Assembly (NCBI GenBank): GCA_964591255.1
Contig: CAZQAA010000122.1
Location: 1-12,220, forward strand
Length of the DNA: 12,220 nucleotides
From: CAZQAA01 sp964591255
GTDB lineage: Bacteria; Desulfobacterota; DSM-4660; Desulfatiglandales; Desulfatiglandaceae
Reading direction: 5' to 3'
The position numbers and the translations under genes are program-made. The first letter of the stretch is position 1, and the number at the start of each line of letters is the position of its first letter. Shown here piece by piece: positions 1 through 5,877 of this stretch. The notes below the pieces were generated by a model, which searched no databases, was not told where the DNA came from, and saw only the letters and a list, made by a program, of their open reading frames with translations.

Positions 1-1050
1 TATCTTCTCGGCACACAGATATTCAGAAATGGTGCGGTCAATGGCCGGAGGTTGCACAAGATAATTGGGGGGTATATGCGCATCTCCGTCATATTCCATC
101 ATCCCCGCAAAGTAGATATCAGGCAACGGACCCCGATCAAATTCGGAAAAATCGTTTTCAGTAAAGGCCCTGGAGATCTCTATTGCACGGTCACCCCTGA
201 AATTAAAACAGATAACAGCATCACCATCTACTATAGGTCCCACCGGCCGGCCGGCCTGATCAACAATCACAAATGCATCAATGTACTGGTCGGTTATATC
301 CGGATCTTCTTCATAAAATGTCCTCACCGCCTCTTCGGCCGAACCAAACGTCCTCCCCTTTCCACGAACGTGGGCATCCCATCCGCGCTTTACAATATCC
401 CAGTCGGCATTATAACGATCCATTGTTACCTTCATGCGTCCGCCTCCTGAGGCAATAGCATAGTCGAGCCCTCTTTTCATCGATATATTCTTCAGTTTTT
501 CCTCTGTGGGTATCACATAGTCCAATGCAGATTTCTGTCCCACATCCCGGCCATCCAGCAGGGCATGGACTCTAATGCGGGGTAAGGCAAGCTCTGCGCA
601 TTTATCGATCAGCCTAAACAGATGATCAATATGTGAGTGGACATTTCCATCGGACAATAGCCCTAAAAAATGCACCGTTCCGCCATTTCTTGCATTACGG
701 ACTATATTTGACCAATGCTCGCTCTCAAATATACGACCATTTTCCAGGGAACGATTGACCAGACGCGCACCCTGATCAAATATACGTCCGGCCCCCATGG
801 CATTATGGCCTACCTCACTGTTGCCCATGTCACTGTCCGTAGGCAATCCCACTGCGGTTCCATGGGCCTGAAGCTCGCAATATAGCCTGGACGAAAAAAG
901 ACGGTCCAGATTAGGAGTTCTGGCAAGATACACAGCATTGCTTCCATCTTGCCTGCCTATTCCTATTCCGTCCATAATAATTAAGAGGAGCGGACCTGAC
1001 CTTCCTTCAAATGTTTGGAGCCTATTCAGGCTGAGTGATCTATAATTCAT
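1..1050 (-). CDS. gpmI: 2,3-bisphosphoglycerate-independent phosphoglycerate mutase (3' end beyond window)
   Basis: This enzyme interconverts 3- and 2-phosphoglycerate in glycolysis and gluconeogenesis in the cytoplasm. It belongs to the Mn/Zn-dependent alkaline-phosphatase superfamily. The visible part is 350 codons without a stop; the family is usually about 510-560 residues, so the C-terminal third is off the left edge. Visible motifs are the metal-binding IIMDGIGIG at residues 24-32, the phospho-acceptor loop DMGNSEVGHNAMGAGR with the catalytic Ser at about residue 78, LLSDGNVHSH, the LLDGRDV motif, and SGGGRMKVTMDRY. The last motif and VGLPTDSDMGNSEVGHNA resemble the plant/trypanosome-type branch more than the E. 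coli-type branch (judged from memory). The ATG at 1050 has a GAGAGG ribosome-binding site about 5 nt upstream. A strong terminator hairpin ends only 17 nt before the start codon, so transcription must read through it or be controlled by it. Confidence 0.93.
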   Translation of the reverse strand, partial: MNYRSLSLNRLQTFEGRSGPLLLIIMDGIGIGRQDGSNAVYLARTPNLDRLFSSRLYCELQAHGTAVGLPTDSDMGNSEVGHNAMGAGRIFDQGARLVNRSLENGRIFESEHWSNIVRNARNGGTVHFLGLLSDGNVHSHIDHLFRLIDKCAELALPRIRVHALLDGRDVGQKSALDYVIPTEEKLKNISMKRGLDYAIASGGGRMKVTMDRYNADWDIVKRGWDAHVRGKGRTFGSAEEAVRTFYEEDPDITDQYIDAFVIVDQAGRPVGPIVDGDAVICFNFRGDRAIEISRAFTENDFSEFDRGPLPDIYFAGMMEYDGDAHIPPNYLVQPPAIDRTISEYLCAEKI

Positions 1051-1067
1051 TTTTCCTCTCACAGATT

Positions 1068-1111
1068 AAAAAGACCCCATCACGCTGCATCGCGGAAGAT
1101 GGGGTCTTTTT
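1068..1111 (-). terminator. Bidirectional rho-independent terminator between the HU gene and gpmI
   Basis: Thirteen-base perfect inverted arms (1068-1080 and 1099-1111, core GACCCCAT/ATGGGGTC) flank an 18-nt loop. The arms end in A/T runs on both strands, so the structure can terminate in either direction. It lies 37 nt past the HU stop codon and 17 nt before the gpmI start codon. It therefore ends HU transcripts and forms part of any leader reaching gpmI from upstream. Confidence 0.9.
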
Positions 1112-1147
1112 TATGTTCGAAGCTTGTGATTAAGGGCCTTTACTATT

Positions 1148-1417
1148 TCACTTGACAGCGTCTTTCAGGGCCTTACCAGGAACAAATTTGGGAACCTTTT
1201 TGGCCTTTATTTTGATCTCTTCCCCTGTCTGTGGATTCCGTCCTTTTCTGGCTTTCCTCTTGTCCACCTTAAAGGTCCCGAATCCAATCAGGGTAACCGT
1301 ATCTTTTTTCTTCAATGCCTTCTTTATAGTATTAAAGACACAATCTACGGCTGCCTGGGCCTCCTTCTTAGTGCTTACAACCTTCGCCACCTCGTTGACT
1401 AAATCAGCCTTGTTCAT
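1148..1417 (-). CDS. hup: HU-family DNA-binding protein
   Basis: This is a small basic nucleoid protein that binds and bends DNA as a dimer. Its 89 residues match the usual family length (about 90). The N-terminal helices begin MNKADLVNEVA. The central GFGTFKV strand (about residues 45-51) and the beta-arm GRNPQTGEEIKIKA are canonical, with the Arg-Asn-Pro tip at residues 60-62 that intercalates into DNA. The C-terminal helix is VPGKALKDAVK. The start at 1417 is supported by AAAGGAGG 5 nt upstream. It appears to be a single-gene unit: the strong terminator follows at 1111-1068, and the tRNA-Leu lies about 280 nt upstream on the same strand. HU rather than IHF is favoured because the sequence follows the generic HU consensus. 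The exact paralogue cannot be assigned. Confidence 0.95.
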   Translation of the reverse strand: MNKADLVNEVAKVVSTKKEAQAAVDCVFNTIKKALKKKDTVTLIGFGTFKVDKRKARKGRNPQTGEEIKIKAKKVPKFVPGKALKDAVK

Positions 1418-1700
1418 TCCATCCTCCTTTCTTAAAAAACATGATGTTAACCCCTATAAACGGTAAAAAAACAGATGCCTTCAGGGCCTTAAACCCTGGA
1501 CGACACCAAAATACACACTGCTAGGGCCTGTGCTCTTCCGCTGCCACGCACGAATCAGCAAAATACGATGTTCATAGTTTCTGTCGCAAAATATATAGTT
1601 TCCCGGAAAAGTATAAGCCACAAAGGAGGCCCCTTTGAACACACAAGAGGACTCGGCTTTCTAATCAGTATAGGCGGCGTTTTTGTTTGGTAATTTTTTG
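1418..1700. other. Intergenic stretch between the HU gene and tRNA-Leu; no gene recognised
   Basis: I see no convincing coding region or RNA gene here. It holds the HU ribosome-binding site (1421-1430) and presumably the HU promoter, which I could not place reliably. Two small inverted repeats are visible: CAGGG/CCCTG around 1483-1499 and CAAAGG/CCTTTG at 1621-1637. Neither has a proper U-tract. The open frame at 1555-1782 on the minus strand is a spurious read through the tRNA. Confidence 0.5.
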
Positions 1701-1788
1701 TGGTGCCGGAGGTCGGAATCGAACCGACACGGGCGCGCGGCCCACTGGATTTTGAGTCCAGCGCGTCTACCAGTTTCACCACTCCGGC
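1701..1788 (-). tRNA. tRNA-Leu (anticodon CAA), 3' CCA encoded
   Basis: The 88-nt gene folds as a class II (long variable arm) tRNA. The acceptor stem GCCGGAG pairs perfectly with CTCCGGC, followed by discriminator A and an encoded CCA at 1703-1701. The anticodon stem CTGGA/TCCAG encloses loop CTCAAAA with anticodon CAA (plus-strand 1752-1754), which reads UUG leucine codons. The T-arm carries GGTTCGATTCC. The long variable arm (GTGGGCCGCGCGCCC region) is typical of tRNA-Leu. A candidate promoter lies upstream at 1840-1869. Confidence 0.97.
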
Positions 1789-1839
1789 AAACCCTAAAAA
1801 ATCTTTTCTGTCTAGTCAAGACAAAATCGTCTAAAAATA

Positions 1840-1869
1840 GATATACTAAAGAAAACTCCTTTGTGTCAA
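1840..1869 (-). promoter_or_regulatory. Candidate sigma70-type promoter for tRNA-Leu
   Basis: On the minus strand, a perfect TTGACA (-35, 1869-1864) is followed after 17-18 nt by GTATAT/TATATC (-10, about 1846-1840). The predicted start would lie about 45 nt before the mature tRNA 5' end, a normal leader length. A second weaker pair, TTGACT with TAGGGT, lies closer but would start transcription inside the tRNA, so it is less likely. Confidence 0.5.
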
Positions 1870-1969
1870 TATCATAAAATCATACTTTGGCCCTTATTGG
1901 TATGTACCTCCATAAAAATTATGCACTATATATCTTGAAAGATTGCTGACAAAGGCCAAAGGGTAACAA

Positions 1970-2020
1970 GGCATAGTGAGTGACAGAGAGACAACAACAT
2001 GTTATTCTCTTTGTTATGCC
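1970..2020 (+). promoter_or_regulatory. Possible structured 5' leader of the five-gene plus-strand operon
   Basis: GGCATA (1970-1975) can pair with TATGCC (2015-2020). Inside this, ACAGAGA (about 1983-1989) can pair with TCTCT..GT (about 2006-2014) with a two-base bulge, and the apex holds AACATGTT. The structure lies about 60 nt before the first start codon. No known riboswitch class is recognised. The promoter of this operon was not identified with confidence in 1880-1970. Confidence 0.25.
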
Positions 2021-2070
2021 CTATGGCCCTGCCAGAACAACGGTACGATCAACAGAAACACACCCGAAGT

Positions 2071-2086
2071 AAAGGAGGAAAAAATG
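2071..2086 (+). promoter_or_regulatory. Strong ribosome-binding site that fixes the start of the DUF6765-like gene
   Basis: AAAGGAGGA at 2071-2079 precedes ATG at 2084-2086 with ideal spacing. The same frame stays open upstream to about 1976, but codons before 2084 lack a comparable site and give an atypical N-terminus. This site therefore decides the start. Confidence 0.85.
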
Positions 2087-3151
2087 CAACTGGATATGCA
2101 CTTTTATGCGGTTTATGCGTTGGCCCGTTCAGCAGGGATAAAATCCGAAACGGCAAAAACGATTGCCTATGCATCCCAGTTCGTTGACGACGCCATTGAT
2201 GACGAGGCCGTAATACTTTCGAATACCATGGCTATACTGCCCACCATGACCAGCCACAGACCCATTGACTACAAAAACGCCATGCCAGGTGATCAATGGA
2301 AGGTTTGGGTGCCTTTTCATTTCCTGCCCGGCAATCAACCCATAAAAGGGAGTTTTGTGGAGAAAATGATGTGCCGAAAAAATAGCAAACCTTCCAAGAA
2401 AATGCTGGGGGACAGTCTTAAACCCCAAAATACAGACTACTGGCCACACCTTATCGGCATATGTTCCCACGTATTTGCCGATACATTTTCGCATTTCGGG
2501 TTTATAGGGTTTGCCCATCCATGGAACAAGGCGATCACCCATACCATAAACGCTTCACATAAACATTCCCCCGGTATCCTTAATTATGTCAAGGCAAAAT
2601 TTGAAGATTTTAAGACCAGATTCGCCGGCAACTTTGCCGAAATCGTACCAGTAGGGCACGGCGGTGTGGGTACCTATCCTGACAGGCCCTACCTGAAATG
2701 GCATTTTCAGTATGAAACAGGAAAGCATAGAAGCACGGATACGAATCGCGACAACAGCTCTAATTTCCTGGCCGCCACCAGAGAACTGTATAGGTACTTT
2801 CAAAATTTCGTCAATGTCAGCCCAAAAGAGAAAGATCCAGACCTGCATGTAAAAAATAATCTCTTTGATGTGATTAAGGAGATCCTGAAACAAGAGGCCC
2901 CTCTCAATGAAAGGATATCTTCCTGGAAGGAACATATTGCATCGGGAGCATTTTTCGATAACATCGATGACACTGACAGGCATATCGAATATGTAAACGA
3001 TCTGTGGCGTCCAAGAAGGGCCGCATATGAAGGACAAAACGTGGACAAGATAGAATATACGGATGCATGCAGGTTTATTCGAGCAGCTATCAGGCACCGG
3101 GAATATGTGCTGCATGAATTATTGCCGGACATGGGATTGATCATCTTTTGA
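2084..3151 (+). CDS. DUF6765-like protein, candidate metal-binding hydrolase of unknown function
   Basis: The product is 355 residues with no signal peptide or membrane segment, so it is probably cytoplasmic. The sequence (MQLDMHFYAVYALARSAGI at the N-terminus, YASQFVDDAIDDE around residue 30) matches what I remember of the DUF6765 family. No activity is established for it as far as I know. Clustered His/Asp residues are conspicuous: the HFYAVYALARSAGI start, the QFVDDAIDDE acidic helix, HVFADTFSHFGFIG and GHGGVGTYPDRPYLKWHF. Their spacing recalls zinc-dependent phospholipase C/S1-P1 nuclease-like helical metalloenzymes; that functional reading is inference only. The frame could extend back to 1976, but the AAAGGAGG site supports ATG 2084. 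The stop is a tandem TGA-TAA. The amidohydrolase gene follows after 22 nt, which suggests co-transcription. Confidence 0.75.
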   Translation: MQLDMHFYAVYALARSAGIKSETAKTIAYASQFVDDAIDDEAVILSNTMAILPTMTSHRPIDYKNAMPGDQWKVWVPFHFLPGNQPIKGSFVEKMMCRKNSKPSKKMLGDSLKPQNTDYWPHLIGICSHVFADTFSHFGFIGFAHPWNKAITHTINASHKHSPGILNYVKAKFEDFKTRFAGNFAEIVPVGHGGVGTYPDRPYLKWHFQYETGKHRSTDTNRDNSSNFLAATRELYRYFQNFVNVSPKEKDPDLHVKNNLFDVIKEILKQEAPLNERISSWKEHIASGAFFDNIDDTDRHIEYVNDLWRPRRAAYEGQNVDKIEYTDACRFIRAAIRHREYVLHELLPDMGLIIF

Positions 3152-3173
3152 TAAGCCTTTTGGGGAAAAACGA

Positions 3174-4448
3174 ATGAGAATAGATTGTCACTGCCATATA
3201 TTCGATAACGACTGTGTGCCCATGATAGGTGTCATGGCAAGCAGGTTTGGGGTAACTGTTGGCAAAAAGACTATCAAATTAATGGAGGACCTTAAAACAG
3301 GACGCATTGTCCGCCCTTGGTGGGACTATTTCTCTGATATCTCAGTCAACCCGAAAGAGATCCTTAATTCACTTACTGACCAAGTGGAAAAAGACAATCT
3401 CCACTTTATGCTGAATCATTTTCGGGATTTTCTGGGGTTTCTCGAAATCGGGATGCAGGAGATGGACGAGATACTCGAGAAAATAAAAGAAGGCTCACGG
3501 GTTATCAACATATGGGTTCCGCTTATGATGAACATGGAATATGCCTATCCCGGCAGCCGATCTGTCCGGGGTTTTGAAAATCAACAACGGATTATGTCTC
3601 GTCTGACTCTTGAAAGCAAGGGCCAGATTATGCCATTTTATGCCTTTGATCCCAGATCCGGCCCTGAGGATCCGGTTGAAGCGGCCAAGGTAGCCCTCGA
3701 GCATCAGGGGTTTGTGGGAATAAAACTCTATCCTCCATTGGGCTTCAAACCGATAAACAATAACGACCCTAAGGTGGATGATACATTGACAAGGCTTTAT
3801 ACTTATTGCTGCAGCAAAAGGGAACATCCCATCCCCATCACTGCCCATTGCAGCTGGAGCGCCGGCATCTATTCCAATGAACTCGTTCCCGGTGTTAATG
3901 ATATAAAAACGTATTACAGAGACATGGCCAGCCCAATCCATTGGGAAAAGGTCCTGCAACGGTTTCCTTCGTTAAAGCTCAATCTGGCCCACTTTGGAGG
4001 CCTGGGCGAGTGGCAGGCAAGGGCTGGGAACACGCCGCATGCAGAAAACTGGGCAGACATTATTGTCAGACTCATGAAAGAAAACAAAAATGTATACACC
4101 GATCTTTCATATCACGGCCTGCCCACCACTGACCTTGCAGAGGAGTATAAAACCGTACTGCTGAAAAAAACAGAAGGTGTGGAACATAAGGTGCTCCTTG
4201 GCAGTGACTGGTACATGTCACGGATGCAGTGTGAACTTGCCGAATACTGGCAAGGCTTTGAAACTCTTTTCCCGGGACTATTTGCAAAGATGACAGGGGA
4301 AAATGCAGTTGCCTTTCTTAAATCGGATGCAAGCACCCGCTTTTTCCCGGCCTTTTTCGCAGCAAACAAGGCCACTCTCCAGGATAAATATAAAAACCTA
4401 TTTAATGCTAAGCATAAAGGTCCTGTTGCTAGCAAGTCGGTATTATAG
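3174..4448 (+). CDS. Amidohydrolase-2 family (TIM-barrel) metal-dependent hydrolase
   Basis: This 424-residue protein looks like a cytoplasmic metal-dependent hydrolase or decarboxylase of the amidohydrolase superfamily. Visible ligand-type motifs, in barrel order, are: the N-terminal HxH (CHCH, H6 and H8), GIKLYPPLGFKP, ITAHCSW (H225), LNLAHFGGLGEW (H273), a YTDLSYHG strand, and LLGSDWYMS (D345). This set is the usual HxH-His-His-Asp layout of the family. The length is somewhat above the common 280-350 residues: an N-terminal insertion (about residues 20-130) lies between the first and second strands. The substrate cannot be deduced. GGGG at 3162-3165 serves as ribosome-binding site for ATG 3174. 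It lies 22 nt after the DUF6765-like gene and 62 nt before the Sec-rhodanese fusion, so it is very likely in the same operon. Confidence 0.85.
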   Translation: MRIDCHCHIFDNDCVPMIGVMASRFGVTVGKKTIKLMEDLKTGRIVRPWWDYFSDISVNPKEILNSLTDQVEKDNLHFMLNHFRDFLGFLEIGMQEMDEILEKIKEGSRVINIWVPLMMNMEYAYPGSRSVRGFENQQRIMSRLTLESKGQIMPFYAFDPRSGPEDPVEAAKVALEHQGFVGIKLYPPLGFKPINNNDPKVDDTLTRLYTYCCSKREHPIPITAHCSWSAGIYSNELVPGVNDIKTYYRDMASPIHWEKVLQRFPSLKLNLAHFGGLGEWQARAGNTPHAENWADIIVRLMKENKNVYTDLSYHGLPTTDLAEEYKTVLLKKTEGVEHKVLLGSDWYMSRMQCELAEYWQGFETLFPGLFAKMTGENAVAFLKSDASTRFFPAFFAANKATLQDKYKNLFNAKHKGPVASKSVL

Positions 4449-4510
4449 CCACCTATGAAAAACTTTGAGGTCCGGCTACAACGGCAGACGCCGATTGGAG
4501 GAGATAACAT

Positions 4511-5347
4511 ATGAAGTGGAAACAGTTTTTGACACCAGTAGCATCTATGGACAAAAAAGAGGCAGAGGCCTATATGAATGAACACAAGGAGGGGACATAC
4601 ACCCTTTTGGACGTACGACAGCCCGGAGAATATGAAAATTCCAGAATACCGGGTGCTCAGCTCATTCCGTTGCCAGAATTGTCCAATCGACTCAATGAGC
4701 TGGATCCAAAAAAACCTGTTATTACCTATTGAGCGGTAGGGGGGCGCAGCCGTGCCGCTGCCCAACTGTTGGCAGGAAAAGGATTTAAAGAAGTCTATAA
4801 TCTGAAAGGCGGTATTGCGCACTGGCAAGGTCTTGAGACAACAGGTCCTTATGACATAGGCATGTCAATCGTAACAGGGAAAGAAACGCCACAGGAGATC
4901 ATTGCCCTTGCATACGGTATGGAACACGGGCTGGGAGAATTGTATCTGGCCATGGCAGAAATATTGGACGATTCCGACGTGGTAAATCTATTTACCCAGC
5001 TGGCGGATATGGAAGAACTCCACAAGGATAAACTTTTTGATCTCTATCTTGCCATTGATCCCAAAAAATCAGACAGGCAAATCTTCGAAAAGCATACCTT
5101 GTCAGACATTATGGAAGGTGGTTTCACTACTGGGGAGTTTTTGGAGAAAAACAAAAATATAATGAAGAACGTGACTGATGTTCTCAACATTGCCATGATG
5201 ATTGAGACACGATCACTGGACCTCTATCTCCGGTATGCTCAGAAAGTCGAAGATGAGAACAGCAAGACCATGTTATATGACATTGCAGAGGAAGAAAAGG
5301 TCCACCTGCACGCCCTTGGTCAGCTCATGGATGCAAAAATACAGTGA
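4511..5347 (+). CDS. Rhodanese / rubrerythrin-like diiron fusion protein, predicted selenoprotein (in-frame TGA = Sec74)
   Basis: Read through one TGA, the frame encodes 278 residues. Residues about 14-108 form a rhodanese (sulfurtransferase) domain: LLDVRQPGEYENSRIPGA (32-49), then VITY-U74-AVGGRSR, where U74 replaces the catalytic Cys of the CxxGxRS loop, and the closing VYNLKGGIAHW. Residues about 125-276 form a ferritin/rubrerythrin-like four-helix domain. Its likely diiron ligands are E138, E168/H171 (EELH), E232 and E262/H265 (EKVH), with identical 30-residue spacing in each half. The start at 4511 has GGAGGAGA upstream (4497-4504). The downstream part has no start codon with a ribosome-binding site; its first usable codon would be TTG 4769, inside the rhodanese domain. 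This argues against two genes. A stem-loop fitting a bacterial SECIS follows the TGA. The alternative is a nonsense-mutated pseudogene, disfavoured by the intact frame on both sides. The function may be sulfur/selenium transfer coupled to peroxide or oxygen reduction (inference). Confidence 0.88.
4730..4732 (+). other. In-frame TGA predicted to encode selenocysteine
   Basis: The TGA is the only interruption between two open stretches of the same frame (4511-4729 and 4733-5344). It falls exactly at the rhodanese active-site cysteine position: ITY-[TGA]-AVGGRS compared with the general ITYCxxGxRS pattern. A cysteine codon at the same place in homologues would confirm the Cys/Sec exchange. Confidence 0.88.
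4733..4763 (+). promoter_or_regulatory. Candidate bacterial SECIS (SelB-binding stem-loop)
   Basis: Immediately downstream of the TGA, GCAGC (4746-4750) pairs with GCTGC (4757-4761) around the six-base loop CGTGCC. The stem extends as GG (4743-4744) with CC (4762-4763), with one bulged C (4745). The apical loop contains G-U at 20-21 nt after the TGA. This matches the established bSECIS model: a small stem-loop in the coding region with a conserved loop G about 16-37 nt from the UGA. The fold was made by eye. Confidence 0.65.
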
Positions 5348-5546
5348 AATTAAAGTATGTTATCAAAATTATAAACAGCGCAATAATTGCTTTCACGTAT
5401 GCAGAAAACAAGGACGCTCGTATTTGTGACTGAAGTTGAATAAAAAAAGCAAAAAGGGGACATCATGCCTTGCTTGTTCCTTGAATTAATTGTGCATTCA
5501 ACATGCAACCTAACAAATGTCGTCGAAGAACAAAGGATGGAAACAA

Positions 5547-5765
5547 ATGCTAGAAAAGGTTATTTTCTTTAAATCATACCCCTTTCGTGTAGGGGAAAAA
5601 ATAAACATCCAGGATGGACCAAGAAAGGGAGACTGGGAAATAATAGGTATCAGTGAACGAAAAATCAAGTTGCGCTGCCCGGTTTCCTTGCGTGAATTTG
5701 AGTGGGACCGTTTTTGTTATCAAACAGAAGAAAAAGATGCAGTGGAATGGCCGCAAAAAGACTAA
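5547..5765 (+). CDS. Small conserved-looking protein of unknown function (72 aa)
   Basis: The predicted product is 72 residues, soluble, with mixed charge. Visible features are the FRVGEKINIQDGPRKGDWE stretch, which looks like a small beta-barrel or SH3-like start, then IKLRCPVS and EFEWDRFCY with two cysteines 14 residues apart. I recall similar short proteins in sulfate-reducing bacteria but know no function. ATG 5547 is preferred over the upstream ATG 5517 because AAGGATGG (5532-5539) lies at good spacing before it; the extra ten residues of the longer form are low-complexity lysine/serine. It lies about 200 nt after the Sec-rhodanese fusion and about 110 nt before the transglutaminase-like gene, on the same strand. 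It may be co-transcribed or have its own promoter. Confidence 0.7.
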   Translation: MLEKVIFFKSYPFRVGEKINIQDGPRKGDWEIIGISERKIKLRCPVSLREFEWDRFCYQTEEKDAVEWPQKD

Positions 5766-5877
5766 TAGTTGCTTGTCAAGCCTTCCAACGGTGACCCTTG
5801 CATCATCATAAAGGTGGATTATGCGTAGGTGAAATGCCTCTATATCAAAATACAATCACCAACAGGATGACAAAACA

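Noticed and set aside
52..450. Plus-strand open frames within 52-458
   Set aside because: They are antisense to gpmI, which is continuous and motif-rich through the same stretch.
1555..1782. Minus-strand open frame beginning MVKLVDALDSKSSG
   Set aside because: It is the well-known spurious translation of a tRNA-Leu gene; the tRNA at 1701-1788 explains it.
1976..2083. Longer N-terminus for the DUF6765-like protein
   Set aside because: The added residues do not look like a family N-terminus, and the strong AAAGGAGG site points to ATG 2084.
4769..5347. Separate ferritin-like gene starting at TTG 4769
   Set aside because: The start would lie inside the rhodanese domain with no ribosome-binding site. 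The same-frame upstream rhodanese and the TGA position support a single read-through protein.
4511..5347. Pseudogene with a nonsense mutation
   Set aside because: No other lesion is present, the TGA falls precisely on the catalytic Cys position, and a SECIS-like hairpin follows. It cannot be excluded without homologues.
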